Positions 51,176 through 60,810 are shown, counted from the stretch's first letter. The stretch: DNA of 64,000 nt from a beta proteobacterium AAP99 (GCA_001295775.1 LJIA01000007.1:1-64000), one strand, 5' to 3'. Notes: a model not told the origin generated them from the sequence alone. Numbers and translations are program-made.

Positions 51176-52699
51176 ATGCTCAGCACCACGCTCGCCCAGC
51201 ATGTGCTCACCGCCGGCATCGCGCTGGCGCTGGCCTATGCCGTGCTCGTGCTGGCGCAGCGCCACAACCGCGCCGCCCACCGCTGGCTGGCGCTGTTTCT
51301 GCTGTGCATGGCCTGCATGGGCGCGAACGAATCCCTGGCGATCGGCGCGCGCGCAGATGCCGCATTGCTGCGCTGGCAGGGTTTTTTGGCCTGGAGTGTG
51401 GTGGCGCTGGCGCCCGCGCTGTTCATGTACATCCGCCACCTGTTGTCGGCACCGGTCTGGCCGCGCTGGCTGGTGGCGCTTCACTTCGCGCCGACGCTGG
51501 TGATCGGCGCACTGTTGGCGGCGCCCTCGGTCATGTATCCGGATCCGGCGGTCTGGCGCGAGCTCTTCGCACGCACCCAGCCCCAAGGCGCAGCCGTGCC
51601 CGGTGGTGTCAGTGCGGCGCTCGCGCTGCAGTGGGCCGCCTATGGGGTATCGGCCTGGCTGCTGCTGCAGACCTATCGCCTGCGCCTGCTCGCGCAATAC
51701 TCCAACATCGACCAGCGCCGCATGGGCTGGCTGGGCGCCCTGATTGCCTGCCTGCCGGCGCTGCTGCTGCTCTGGTTGCTCGCGCGCCTGGGCGGGCCGA
51801 GTGTGGCGCTGCTGATCGACACGCTGTATGTGCCGGTGGGCGTGGCTGTGCTCGCCACCCTGGCCCTGCGCCAGCCGGCCGTGCTGCTGGAGCCGATCGA
51901 TCCGCATCCGCCCGCGCCAAGTCGGCCGCCACCTGCGCCACTGCGCCGGCTGGCGGGCGAATTGGCGGGCGAACTGCGCGCGCCCACCGCTGCGCCGCCC
52001 GCACCTCCGCCGGCCGTGCTCGCGGAGCGATCGAGTTCGCCGCTCGCGCATCCGCCAGACACCGCGTCGACGCCCGAGCGCACCAGCGCAGATCGAGACA
52101 ACACACGCCCCGCTGCCGGGGCGTTGGCCATTGCGCAGCCGGCCGGTGAAGCGGCTACGACCGCGCAGCGCTTGGCGCAGCCAGAGCCTCAAGACCCACA
52201 TGTCGGCGCAGCGGCTGAAGACAGGTTGAAAGAAGGCTTGAACGAAGGGTTGACCGAGAGCGCGGACGGCTCGGCAAGCCAGACCGCAGCCCCCGAAGCG
52301 CGCACGCCGGATGACGTTGCCGACGCCCCCAGCTCAAGCGCTGAAGACGAAGCCCGCTGGGCTGCCCTGCAGGCGCGGCTGGACGAACTGCTCGCCACCG
52401 AGCGGCCCTACCTGGACAACGACCTCTCGCTGGCTGCGCTCGCGCAGATGCTGCAGACCAGCACCCACCATCTGAGCTACGTGCTCAACCAGCGCCTGGG
52501 CCAGAGCTTCTACGACCTCATCAACGAGCGCCGCGTGCGCGAGGTGCAGCGCTGCCTGCGCGACCCGGCCTACGCCAGCCAGAGCATTCTGGAGATCGCG
52601 CTGGACTCGGGCTTCTCCTCCAAGGCCACCTTCAACGCGGCCTTCCGCAAGCATGCGGGCACCACGCCGAGCGCGTATCGGCAACAGACTGCGTCGTGA
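51176..52699 (+). CDS. Membrane-anchored AraC-type transcription regulator
   Basis: The 507-aa protein has about seven membrane helices in residues 1-240 (for example AGIALALAYAVLVLA, WSVVALAPALFMYIRHLL, LPALLLLWLLARLG), a disordered Ala/Pro/Glu linker at about 245-390, and a C-terminal AraC DNA-binding domain (LSLAALAQMLQTSTHHLSYV, SILEIALDSGFSSKATFNAA, FRKHAGTTPSAYRQ). This layout is known for membrane-bound one-component regulators. It probably senses an envelope signal and controls nearby genes such as the two lipoproteins, but that is inference. No ribosome site stands out. Confidence 0.85.
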   Translation: MLSTTLAQHVLTAGIALALAYAVLVLAQRHNRAAHRWLALFLLCMACMGANESLAIGARADAALLRWQGFLAWSVVALAPALFMYIRHLLSAPVWPRWLVALHFAPTLVIGALLAAPSVMYPDPAVWRELFARTQPQGAAVPGGVSAALALQWAAYGVSAWLLLQTYRLRLLAQYSNIDQRRMGWLGALIACLPALLLLWLLARLGGPSVALLIDTLYVPVGVAVLATLALRQPAVLLEPIDPHPPAPSRPPPAPLRRLAGELAGELRAPTAAPPAPPPAVLAERSSSPLAHPPDTASTPERTSADRDNTRPAAGALAIAQPAGEAATTAQRLAQPEPQDPHVGAAAEDRLKEGLNEGLTESADGSASQTAAPEARTPDDVADAPSSSAEDEARWAALQARLDELLATERPYLDNDLSLAALAQMLQTSTHHLSYVLNQRLGQSFYDLINERRVREVQRCLRDPAYASQSILEIALDSGFSSKATFNAAFRKHAGTTPSAYRQQTAS

Positions 52700-52748
52700 C
52701 TCATGCATTTCATGGCCGATATGCAGTGAGTTTCATGAGCCTGCATGC

Positions 52749-52763
52749 CACTTTCCGCATGTC
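52749..52763 (+). repeat. Dispersed CTTTCCGC repeat core, 52.7-kb copy
   Basis: CACTTTCCGCATGTC, with GGCCGATATG 35 nt before and GGCCGAAATTG 40 nt after. It lies in the gap between the AraC gene and a converging small gene. Confidence 0.5.
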
Positions 52764-52841
52764 AGCCGGTCTTCTTGGCTGAACTGAACATTTGATAATT
52801 CATGGCCGAAATTGCAAGGCGCTGCGGCTGACCGGCTGTTA

Positions 52842-53012
52842 TCAAGGCCGCCTGCGCCTGCGCTTCTTCTCCGCCGGTTCGGACTGCTCCTGCGTGGGCT
52901 TGAGCGGCTGCGCGGGCGGGAAGGGCGGCGGAAAGCCCACAAAGGCCAGAAACACCAGGACCGGCAGGATCAGATAGAACAGCGGGCGTTTCCAGTCCAG
53001 AAGCTTGCGCAT
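52842..53012 (-). CDS. Small single-helix membrane protein
   Basis: The frame from the ATG at 53012 gives 56 aa: a short N-terminus, one membrane helix (PLFYLILPVLVFLAFVGF), a proline-rich stretch and a basic tail (KKRRRRRP). It is 126 nt downstream of opgH on the same strand and could be the last gene of that operon. The ribosome site is weak. It is a hypothetical gene; family not recognised. Confidence 0.45.
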   Translation of the reverse strand: MRKLLDWKRPLFYLILPVLVFLAFVGFPPPFPPAQPLKPTQEQSEPAEKKRRRRRP

Positions 53013-53138
53013 CCGCCACAGCTTGGGCAAAGGGTGCGCATCTCAAGAGCGGGTAGATCGACGGCGGGCTGGCGCCGGCCGGCGGTTGGGCGGTGCGCAG
53101 AGCCGTCGGCGCAGCGCACCACGGCCCCGCCGCAGCGT

Positions 53139-55562
53139 TCAGCCTGCGCTGAGCAGGCCGGCGGTCTGTGCCACCAGCGGCTTGGCGCGGCGCGAGACCT
53201 GATCGAGCACGTGATCGTCCTGGGCGCGGCGCACGGCCTCGCGGGCGCGTTCGCGCGTGGCCTCGTCGATCATGCGCGCCGGGCGGGCAGGGCGCAGGCG
53301 CGGGCGCTGGGCGTCGCTGTAGCTCACGCGAAAGCTGCCGGCCATGGCCTGCAGGCGCGCCACTTCTTCGGCATGGCGCATCTGCGCCATGCGCACCTCC
53401 TGCGGCAGGTCGGGCGTCTGCACCTGCAGTGGCAGCGCCACCACCAGGGCGAGCGCCGCAAACTTCAGAGCGGGGCTGGACCAGGCGCTGGACAGGTGCT
53501 GCGCGAACGCGGTGCGCCAGCCCGGTGCAGCGTCAAGCGCAGGGCGGGGCACGATGGGTGGTGCAGCGGCAGCGGGGTGGCCACTCACGCCCGCGAGCTC
53601 GGGCACCGGTTCGGCCTGGGCCAGCAGATCCGCAAAGCCGCGCTGCGCCATGGCGTGGCGCAGGGTGCGGGGCGTGACGGCTTCATCGGGTACCAGCAGC
53701 ACGCGCAGGCGGCGCAGGGCGGCGCCGAGGGCGGGGTGGCTGCTCCAGACGGCGACGGGAATGGCCAGCACCAGCGCCACGGTGAGCGGCGCAATGTGCG
53801 GGGCGATCAGCGCATCGCTCGTCAGTACCCAGGCGGCGAGCAGCAGCAGCGGCGTGCACAGGATGCCCAGGCGCGAGAAGGCGTCGCGCCAGCCTATGGC
53901 CAGCGCATCGCGCGGCGGTGAGCGCCACTCCAGCTTCAGGCCGGTGAAGGTGGAAAGCACGTAGGTCGAATACGCCAGCATCCGCACCGGCGCCTGCAGC
54001 GCCGACACGGCCAGCTCCAGCAGCGCACTGCCGATCAGCCGCAGCGTGCCACCAAAGGCCTGCTGCTGGCCGTGCAGGCGCACCGCAGCCACGCCGAGTA
54101 CGCGCGGCAGCAGCAGCAGGGCCAAGGTGAGCCCCCAGAGCGCCAGACCGGCATGGGCGTTGTGCACCACCGCCTCATGCCCGGCCCACAGGCCCAGGGC
54201 CACGAACACCAGCCACACCGGGCCCATGACATATGAGAGTGCGCCGATCGCGAACATCGCGCGGTGCACGCCCTGCCAGCCGGGCTCGGCGATCAGCTGT
54301 GCGTTCTGCAGGTTGCCGCGGCACCAGCGGCGGTCGCGGTCCAGCTCATCGAGCAGATTGGGCGGCAACTGCTCCCAGCTGCCTTCCAGTTGCGGCGCGA
54401 GCCAGACTTCGTAGCCGGCGCGGCCCATGCAGGCCGCCTCGACAAAGTCATGCGAGAGGATGTCGCCGGCCAGACTGCCGCGGCCCGGCACATGGGCCAG
54501 CCCGCAGTGCTGCATGAAGGCGTCCACGCGCAGGATGGCGTTGTGCCCCCAGTAGTGCGAGTGGCCGAGCTGCCAATAGGCCATGCCCAGCGCAAACAGC
54601 CGGCCGGTGACGCGCGTGGCGAACTGCTGCACGCGGGCATGCAGGGTGTTGTGACCATAGGCCTGCGGCAGGGTCTGCACGATGCCGGCACGCGGATGCG
54701 CTTCCATGAGGCGCACGAGCTTCACCAGCGTGTCGCCATGCATGGTGCTGTCGGCATCCAGCACGATCATGTAGCGGTAGTTCGCGCCCCAGCGGCGGCA
54801 GAAGTCCGCCACATTGCCGGCCTTGCGGCCCGTGCGGCGGCGGCGCAGGCGGTAGAACACGCGGGCGCCTTCGCCGATGGGTTCGTCACCCAGCAGATCG
54901 CGCATGCGCTGCCAGGCGGCGAGTTCTGCGGCGCGGATGGCCGGGTCCGTGCTGTCGGAGAGGATGTAGAAGTCGAAGAGCTTGAGCGCCCCGGTCGCGG
55001 CAAGCGACTCCGCCGTGGCCCGCAGGCCGGAGAACACGGTGGAAATGTCCTCGTTGCAGATCGGCATGATGACCGCAGTGCGTGCGGCGGTGTCGATCGG
55101 TGCGCGCTCATCGGTGAGCGTGAGCGCATGCGGATCACCGCGCAGCATCACCCAGGCGCCCATCAGTGCGGTAACGGTGCCGGCGCCCACCCAGGCCAGC
55201 AGCAGCACGGCCAGCGTCGCATAGGCCCACCACAGCGCAGACGGTTCGGCCGGCGCGTTCACCGCCAGCAGCGCCACCGCCAGCGCCGCAAAGGCAAGCA
55301 CCACGCCCAGCAGCACGCGGCGGCGGGTGTGGGCGGCGGCTTCCCAGGCGGCGGGCGCATGGGTGTGCCAGGCAAAGCCCTTCTGGCTCGCGCCGGGCAG
55401 CATCAAGAGCAGACCACGCAGCAGGCCGCGGCCCAGGCCCGTCCAGGGCCGGCGGGGCATGGGCGTGCGCCGCACGGGGGGCGCTGTGCAGGGCGTTGTC
55501 CGGGGTGCCGATGTCGGCTCGGTGGCCTTCAATGAAGTCTGCAGGGCATCAGGTTCAGCCAT
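53139..55562 (-). CDS. opgH: Glucan glucosyltransferase OpgH (MdoH)
   Basis: OpgH makes the beta-1,2 backbone of osmoregulated periplasmic glucans from UDP-glucose. The 807-aa product has N-terminal membrane helices, a GT2 domain with TAVIMPICNEDISTVFSGLR, RRRTGRKAGNVADFCRRWG and the DxD motif in YMIVLDADSTMHGDTLV, HDFVEAACMGRAGYEVWL and DRDRRWCRGNLQ (QxxRW-like), and further helices toward the C-terminus. I start at the ATG at 55562, 17 nt after opgG; the longer open frame overlaps opgG. Length is near E. coli OpgH (847 aa). Confidence 0.95.
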   Translation of the reverse strand: MAEPDALQTSLKATEPTSAPRTTPCTAPPVRRTPMPRRPWTGLGRGLLRGLLLMLPGASQKGFAWHTHAPAAWEAAAHTRRRVLLGVVLAFAALAVALLAVNAPAEPSALWWAYATLAVLLLAWVGAGTVTALMGAWVMLRGDPHALTLTDERAPIDTAARTAVIMPICNEDISTVFSGLRATAESLAATGALKLFDFYILSDSTDPAIRAAELAAWQRMRDLLGDEPIGEGARVFYRLRRRRTGRKAGNVADFCRRWGANYRYMIVLDADSTMHGDTLVKLVRLMEAHPRAGIVQTLPQAYGHNTLHARVQQFATRVTGRLFALGMAYWQLGHSHYWGHNAILRVDAFMQHCGLAHVPGRGSLAGDILSHDFVEAACMGRAGYEVWLAPQLEGSWEQLPPNLLDELDRDRRWCRGNLQNAQLIAEPGWQGVHRAMFAIGALSYVMGPVWLVFVALGLWAGHEAVVHNAHAGLALWGLTLALLLLPRVLGVAAVRLHGQQQAFGGTLRLIGSALLELAVSALQAPVRMLAYSTYVLSTFTGLKLEWRSPPRDALAIGWRDAFSRLGILCTPLLLLAAWVLTSDALIAPHIAPLTVALVLAIPVAVWSSHPALGAALRRLRVLLVPDEAVTPRTLRHAMAQRGFADLLAQAEPVPELAGVSGHPAAAAPPIVPRPALDAAPGWRTAFAQHLSSAWSSPALKFAALALVVALPLQVQTPDLPQEVRMAQMRHAEEVARLQAMAGSFRVSYSDAQRPRLRPARPARMIDEATRERAREAVRRAQDDHVLDQVSRRAKPLVAQTAGLLSAG

Positions 55563-55579
55563 GGGGGATCGGATTCCTC

Positions 55580-57247
55580 TTATTGCGGGGGCAGAACGTA
55601 GGACCAGGTCTCGCTTAACGCATGAGCGCCGCCTTGCAGGTAGAGGCGCAGCTCCACCGGCTGGCGTTCGTCCAGGCGCTCGAATTCGAGGGTGCTGCGC
55701 CAGCCGCCGCGCACCGGATTGGGATAGGTGTGCACGCGGCGCAGCCTGGCATTGGCACTCAGGCTCGCCCGGCCCTGCACATCCTGTGCCTGCACCCCGG
55801 CGGGCAGGGCGGTGTCGGAGAAGTCGATCACCAGCTTGTGCAGGCCGGCCGGCCGCTCGCCCTTGAAGTAGCCGTAGCCGCTGCGGGTCTGCAGCACGCG
55901 CGCGGCCGGCGGGGCGCGGTCGGTGCCGCCCGCGGCGGCGCCCTGCCAATGGATGCGCCAGGCGATTTCGATGGACTGAGCGGGCGCCGGTATCTGCGCC
56001 GGCACCCAGAAGGCGGCGATGTTGTCGTGGGTTTCGTCCGGCGTGCGGAACTGCAGCAGCTCCACACGGCCGGCGCCCCAGTCACCGATCGGCTCCACCC
56101 AGGCGCTGGGCCGGGCCTCGTAGCGCGCCTCGATGTCTTCGTAGCTCGCAAAGCTGCGGTCGCGCTGCATCAGGCCGAAGCCGCGCGGCGAGTTCAGCGC
56201 GAAGGAGGTGACCAGTGTGCCTGCCGGGTTGGTGAGCGGCCGCCAGAGCCATTCGCCCTGCGCGGTCTCGATCTGCAGGCCGTCGGAGTCATGCACCTCG
56301 GGGCGGAAATCGCCCGTGGAGCTGGCCTGGTTCTCGCCGTGCAGGAACATGCTGGTGAGTGGCGCGATGCCCAGGGTGCGGATCGGCGTGCTGCCGGCAC
56401 GGAGGAACAGCTGCGCCCGTACCTCGGTCGTCGTGGCCGGGCCCGGCTGCAGGGTGAATTGGTAGGCGCCAGTCACGCGCGGGCCATCCAGCAGGGCGTA
56501 GAACACGAACTGCCTGGCCCCGGCGGCGGGTCGTTCAAACCAGAAGGTCGTGAAGTCCGGAAACTCCTCGGGCGCACCGCCTGTCGTGTCGATCGCGATG
56601 CCGCGCGCCGACAGGCCGTAGCGCTGCGCCTGGCCGAGCGCGCGGAAGTAGTTGGAGCCGACAAAGGCCACCACTTCGTCCTGCTTGGCGGCTTCGTTGA
56701 GTGGATAGGTCAGGCGCCAGCCGGCCACCAGCGCGCCGGCATCGGCCGGTTCGGGCGGCAGCACGCCGTCATTGTTGAAGACGCTGGCCGGCAGGCGCAG
56801 CGGACGGGCCTGGCCCTGCTCGATCTCGTACAGGCGCAGCTCGCGCACCGCAGCGGCGCCGGCCACCGGGAAGAACTGCATCTCGAAGGGTGAGCCTGTG
56901 CCGCGCCAGAGCGAGGCCTCGGCGCGGAATTGGATGCGGCGCACGGCGTCGTAGTCCAGCGCGGCGCGGCGCGCGTCTGCGGCCGGTGCGGCTCGCCAGG
57001 GCTGCGCGGCCAGGGCGCGGGCTCCGCGTGCCACGTCAGCGAAGCCGAAGGCGCGCTGTGCGGCGGCGGGGGCGGGTGCTTGAGCCGGCATCGGTGCAGG
57101 CGCGGATACCTGCGCCCAGGCCAACCACGGCACAGACAGGCTCCCGAGGCCCGCGAGCATCAGCGCGCGGGCAGCCCTGCGCCCGCTGCGCAGCCAGCGG
57201 CCGAGCAGCGAACAGCGCACAACGAGCGGGGACCAGGTTCGATCCAA
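55580..57247 (-). CDS. opgG: Periplasmic glucan biosynthesis protein OpgG (MdoG)
   Basis: OpgG branches periplasmic glucans. From a TTG at 57247 with AGGAGG 4 nt ahead, the 555-aa precursor has a signal peptide ending LAWAQ, then FGFADVARGARALAAQPW and DYDAVRRIQFRAEASLWRG, the typical OpgG opening, and later FYALLDGPRVTGAYQFTLQP, PLTSMFLHGENQ and a C-terminal Ig-like domain. Length is close to E. coli OpgG (511 aa plus signal). The frame stays open to 58336 but that part overlaps the divergent DUF2807 gene. opgH follows in the same operon. Confidence 0.93.
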   Translation of the reverse strand: MDRTWSPLVVRCSLLGRWLRSGRRAARALMLAGLGSLSVPWLAWAQVSAPAPMPAQAPAPAAAQRAFGFADVARGARALAAQPWRAAPAADARRAALDYDAVRRIQFRAEASLWRGTGSPFEMQFFPVAGAAAVRELRLYEIEQGQARPLRLPASVFNNDGVLPPEPADAGALVAGWRLTYPLNEAAKQDEVVAFVGSNYFRALGQAQRYGLSARGIAIDTTGGAPEEFPDFTTFWFERPAAGARQFVFYALLDGPRVTGAYQFTLQPGPATTTEVRAQLFLRAGSTPIRTLGIAPLTSMFLHGENQASSTGDFRPEVHDSDGLQIETAQGEWLWRPLTNPAGTLVTSFALNSPRGFGLMQRDRSFASYEDIEARYEARPSAWVEPIGDWGAGRVELLQFRTPDETHDNIAAFWVPAQIPAPAQSIEIAWRIHWQGAAAGGTDRAPPAARVLQTRSGYGYFKGERPAGLHKLVIDFSDTALPAGVQAQDVQGRASLSANARLRRVHTYPNPVRGGWRSTLEFERLDERQPVELRLYLQGGAHALSETWSYVLPPQ

Positions 57248-57497
57248 CGAGCCTCCTGATGGGATGCCAGCGGTTTGGGTGCCCGGCGCGGGCGGGTGGA
57301 ACCGCGTGCCGGGCGGGCTGCGCCTGGGCGGCGCCCTCCGGGGTCGGGCACGCTTGGACGCGGTACGAAGCAGAGGCTCCTCGGGCGGGAGCGCCGCTGC
57401 GCTGCTGCAGTGCGCAATTTTCGGCGGCGGAGCCATGCGGATCAGCCGTCCATGCGGCGCGCTTTGAAACAGAATGTTCATATGCGACCGCAGCAAT

Positions 57498-57512
57498 GTG
57501 CAATTTTTGCAC
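57498..57512. promoter_or_regulatory. Palindrome in the opgG/DUF2807 divergent region
   Basis: GTGCAA-TTT-TTGCAC is a perfect 6-bp palindrome with a 3-nt centre. It lies near the middle of the 480-bp gap 57248-57727 and could be an operator for one or both divergent genes. I see no confident promoter hexamers or gene in the rest of that gap. Confidence 0.35.
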
Positions 57513-57727
57513 GTCGTGCCTGCCGCACCGTGGGCTTCGAGCCCGGCCTCCAGCCGGGCGGCCCCATGCAGCCTGTCCCCGGCCATCTGCAGTCTGTCGC
57601 AGTCCGCTCGCCCCGGGCGACCGCGCACCGAACAATGCCGCCAAGGCCGCTGAAAACGCATCCCACCCCGGAACGCCGCCGCAGCGGGCCACCGCAAATT
57701 CGCACAGCAACGCACTGGAGATCCAAC

Positions 57728-58546
57728 ATGAGCCTCGCTCTGACCCTGCCCCGCCTCGCTTTGGCCGCCGCCCTGCTCACGGTGGCGCATGTGGCCACCG
57801 CGCAATCCGTGACGGTGGAGACCAACGAGGAAAAGACGCCCAACGGCACGCGCACGACCATTTCCATCAACGGGCTGTCCTGGTGGGGGGGTGGCACGCG
57901 CGTGGAAGGCAATGGCAAGGTGGTGGAGAAGGTGCGTGAGATCCCGTCCTTTTCGCAGGTGAAGGTGCGCGGCCCGATGGATGTGCGCATGCGCGCCAGC
58001 GACAAGGAAGCGCTGACCGTGCGCGCCGACGAGAACATCGAGCCGCTGATCGAGACCCGCATGGAAGGCGACGCCCTGGTGATCGGCCTGAAGAACAACG
58101 TCAGCATCAACACCCGCGGCCCGCTGGAAGTGACGCTGAACTTCAAGAAGCTTGAGGGTGTGGGCCTGTCCGGCTCGGGCAACGTGAGCGTGGACCGCGT
58201 GGAAGGCTCGCGCTTTGCCGCCAGCATTGCCGGCAGCGGCGACCTGCGCGTGGAGACGGCGAACGTGACGGACTTCCGCGGCTCGGTCTCGGGCAGCGGT
58301 GACCTGCGCATCAACGGCCGGGCCGACAACCAGCACTTCAGCGTGGCCGGCAGCGGCGACATCTGGGCCGGCCGCCTGAACGGCAAGAGCGTCCGCGTCT
58401 CGATTGCCGGCAGCGGCGATGTGCGTCTGGGCCAGTGCGAAAACCTGGACGTGTCGATCGCCGGCAGCGGCGACGTGAGCTACCAGGGCAACCCGACGGT
58501 GAAGAAGTCGATCGCGGGTTCCGGCTCGGTGGTGGCAGCCAAGTGA
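57728..58546 (+). CDS. Secreted DUF2807 (head-GIN/auto-transporter adhesin-like) protein
   Basis: The 272-aa precursor has a signal peptide (cleavage after HVATA). The body contains FSQVKVRGPMDVRMRASDKE and then repeated GSGD/GSGN turns: VGLSGSGNVSVDRV, ASIAGSGDLRVETA, GSVSGSGDLRING, FSVAGSGDIWAGRL, VSIAGSGDVRLGQ and VSIAGSGDVSYQG. Such repeats form the right-handed beta structure of DUF2807 proteins. The role is unknown; surface or periplasmic location is likely. GGAG lies before the ATG. Divergent from opgG. Confidence 0.85.
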   Translation: MSLALTLPRLALAAALLTVAHVATAQSVTVETNEEKTPNGTRTTISINGLSWWGGGTRVEGNGKVVEKVREIPSFSQVKVRGPMDVRMRASDKEALTVRADENIEPLIETRMEGDALVIGLKNNVSINTRGPLEVTLNFKKLEGVGLSGSGNVSVDRVEGSRFAASIAGSGDLRVETANVTDFRGSVSGSGDLRINGRADNQHFSVAGSGDIWAGRLNGKSVRVSIAGSGDVRLGQCENLDVSIAGSGDVSYQGNPTVKKSIAGSGSVVAAK

Positions 58547-58591
58547 TTTTTTCTGGCCGAAAATGCGCTATTTTTGAAAGGTCAATGACCC

Positions 58592-58605
58592 ACTTTCCGC
58601 ATGCT
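58592..58605 (+). repeat. Dispersed CTTTCCGC repeat core, 58.6-kb copy
   Basis: CACTTTCCGCATGC, preceded by GGCCGAAAATG and followed by TTGTCCGAAAA. Order and spacing of these flanks follow the 47.9-kb copy. It lies just after the DUF2807 stop. Confidence 0.5.
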
Positions 58606-58666
58606 GGATGCGGATCTTGGGCAGATCTGACATCCACAAAAATTTGTCCGAAAACGATATATCGTT

Positions 58667-58697
58667 AAAAGAGCTGCATCTCAAGTGCAGCTCTTTT
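58667..58697. terminator. Bidirectional terminator
   Basis: AAAAGAGCTGCA (58667-58678) pairs with TGCAGCTCTTTT (58686-58697) around TCTCAAG. It serves the converging DUF2807 (plus) and diguanylate cyclase (minus) genes. Confidence 0.9.
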
Positions 58698-58728
58698 GCT
58701 TTCGGCCCTCGCGCCCGCTGTGGCGGCG

Positions 58729-60612
58729 CTACTCCTCGATGCGGTTGCGGCCGGCCTGCTTGGCGCGGTAGAGCGCGGCATCCGCCCGGGCAGCCAGGGG
58801 CGCGAGCATGGGTTCCAGCTCGCCGCGTTGCGCCACGCCCAGACTGATGGTGACGCGCAGACCGGGGTCAATTTCCGGAAAGCGCAGCGCCTCGACGGCG
58901 CCGCGCATGCGCTCGGCCACCGCACGCGCGATCTCGCGGTCGGCGTCCGAGAGCACGGCCACGAACTCCTCGCCCCCCACGCGGCCGATCACGTCATTGG
59001 TGCGCAGCGCGCCGGTGCAGGCCTGGGCCACGCGGCGCAGCACCAGATCGCCGGCCTCGTGGCCGTAGACGTCATTGACCCGCTTGAAGTGGTCGATGTC
59101 GATGGCCAGCACCGACAGCGGCACCTTGTCTTCATCGGCCTGGTCCATGCGCAGCTGCGCCTGCGCCAGCAGGTTGCGCCGGTTGGGCAGGCGCGTCAGT
59201 TCGTCGGACAGGGCCAGATCGCGCATGCGGCGCGACAGGGCAAGCTGCCGCCAGGTCATGGCCGCCAGACCCAGCAGGCCCACGCCACCCACGGCAATCA
59301 GCAGCCACTGCAGCCTCTGGATGCGCCCGGCGTCTTCCAGCGCCTGGCGGCGTGCGGTGTTCTCGGCAAACAGCGCGGCGTTCTGTTCTTCCTTGCGGGC
59401 GGTGTCGAAGTGCACCTGCAGGCGGGCGAACTGCTTGTTGCGCGCTGCCTCGGTGAGCTTGCGCACCAGCGCGATCTGCCGCTCACGGGCCTGCGCGGCG
59501 GCCTTCCATTGACCCAGCGCCGCAAGGGCGAGGGCACGCTGGCCCTCGATGAATTCGATGAAGGCGTCGTCGCCCTGGCGCTCGAACACCGCCAGCGCGG
59601 CATTCAGTTCGGCCAGCGCATCGCGCGGCCGGGCCAGGGCCTGCAGGGCCACGCCGCGGGTCGTGCGCATCTGCGCGGCGCTGTCTTCGTCGCCGCTGCG
59701 CAGGAAGAAGCCCAGCGCCTCGTCCAGCATGGGCATGGCCTCGGCCGGCTGCCCGAGCTTGACGAGTGTTCTGGCAATGGCGCGGTTGGCCTGCATCGCC
59801 TCGGCCTGGAGGCCGAGCGTCTGTTCGATCTCGCGCCCCTGCCGGAACAGGGCCAGCGCCTGGGGGAAGTCCTTCTTCGCCTCGTAGGTGGTGGCCAGGT
59901 TGTAGATCGTGACGGCGGCGTCGCGGTCCGCCTGGTCGGCCTTCTGGAGTTCGAGCAGGCGCTTGTAGTGACTGATGGCCTGGTCGTAGGCGCCGACGTT
60001 GCTGTCCGAATACAGGTTGGCAATGTTGTTGAGCACCTGCTGCTGCGAGCGGCTGCGCTTGAGCTGGTCATTGAGCTCGTAGGCGCGCTGCAGGTCGGCG
60101 AGCGCCGCGGCGTGATCGGCCAGCTCGGTGCGCATTTCGGCGCGCAGGGTCAGTGCGTCGGCCAGCAGCGCACGGTTGCCCAGGCGCTCAGCCTCGGACA
60201 GCACCGCTTCGTACTCGCGACTGGCCTCGTGCAGGGTGCGCTGGTTGACGAGCAGGGCCCCGCGGCACAGGCGCAGTTCAGCGCGCTGGGCGTCCCAGGT
60301 GCCGAACAGCGGTGAGGCCAGGGTCTTGTCGACGTCCAGCACCGGCTCGGGCAGGCGGTTGCTGGCCTGCAGCCAGCAACGCTGCAGCAAGGCGCGGCGC
60401 CGCAGCTCGGGGGCGGCGTCGGCCCCTTGGGCGTCAAGCGCGGCCAGGGCATCGGCGGTGCGCTGCATCGAGGCCTTGGGGTCGCGCGATTCAAGGCGCT
60501 CGGCCTCGTCCAGCAGCTTGATCACGGCCGGGCTGGCGGAGGCGGGGGCGGCATGCAGGCTCAGGGTGCAAAGCAGCAGTGCACAGGCGCGCAGCGGGGG
60601 CGAGGAGATCAT
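58729..60612 (-). CDS. Diguanylate cyclase with periplasmic TPR sensor
   Basis: The 627-aa protein has a signal peptide (ALLLCTLSLHAAPASA), TPR-like helical repeats at about 40-400 (NNIANLYSDSNVGAYDQAIS, YNLATTYEAKKDFPQALALF), one membrane helix (LLIAVGGVGLLGLAAMTW) and a C-terminal GGDEF domain. The active loop reads GRVGGEEFVAV, and an RTND I-site lies five residues upstream, so it should make c-di-GMP with product inhibition. The sensor faces the periplasm. It is monocistronic, upstream of nothing on its strand except rpoH. No clear ribosome site. Confidence 0.92.
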   Translation of the reverse strand: MISSPPLRACALLLCTLSLHAAPASASPAVIKLLDEAERLESRDPKASMQRTADALAALDAQGADAAPELRRRALLQRCWLQASNRLPEPVLDVDKTLASPLFGTWDAQRAELRLCRGALLVNQRTLHEASREYEAVLSEAERLGNRALLADALTLRAEMRTELADHAAALADLQRAYELNDQLKRSRSQQQVLNNIANLYSDSNVGAYDQAISHYKRLLELQKADQADRDAAVTIYNLATTYEAKKDFPQALALFRQGREIEQTLGLQAEAMQANRAIARTLVKLGQPAEAMPMLDEALGFFLRSGDEDSAAQMRTTRGVALQALARPRDALAELNAALAVFERQGDDAFIEFIEGQRALALAALGQWKAAAQARERQIALVRKLTEAARNKQFARLQVHFDTARKEEQNAALFAENTARRQALEDAGRIQRLQWLLIAVGGVGLLGLAAMTWRQLALSRRMRDLALSDELTRLPNRRNLLAQAQLRMDQADEDKVPLSVLAIDIDHFKRVNDVYGHEAGDLVLRRVAQACTGALRTNDVIGRVGGEEFVAVLSDADREIARAVAERMRGAVEALRFPEIDPGLRVTISLGVAQRGELEPMLAPLAARADAALYRAKQAGRNRIEE

Positions 60613-60773
60613 GGCGCGTGATTGTGATGCAAGTGGCCGGGCGCCTCACCCGGCGGTCTGGAGGGTTGCGTCGTTCGCACCACATCGTGTCTGGACGAAC
60701 AAGTTCGGGCCGAACAATTCCGGTCGATCAGCGCAGCCTGAACACGTCCCGCCCCGAACACGGCGAGTCCGGC

Positions 60774-60810
60774 CGAAAAAAGACCCCGGCAGGTTGCCCT
60801 GCCGGGGTCT
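60774..60810 (-). terminator. Rho-independent terminator after rpoH
   Basis: On the minus strand AGACCCCGGCAGG pairs with CCTGCCGGGGTCT around a 4-nt loop and runs into TTTTTTC. The stem is a perfect 13 bp. It lies 84 nt past the rpoH stop. Confidence 0.9.

Noticed and set aside
55563-55949. N-terminal extension of opgH
   Set aside because: It overlaps the C-terminal domain of OpgG; the ATG at 55562 gives the normal family length.
57248-58336. Extension of the opgG reading frame into the region of the DUF2807 gene
   Set aside because: The DUF2807 gene on the other strand has a signal peptide, repeat structure and ribosome site; opgG has a strong AGGAGG before the TTG at 57247.
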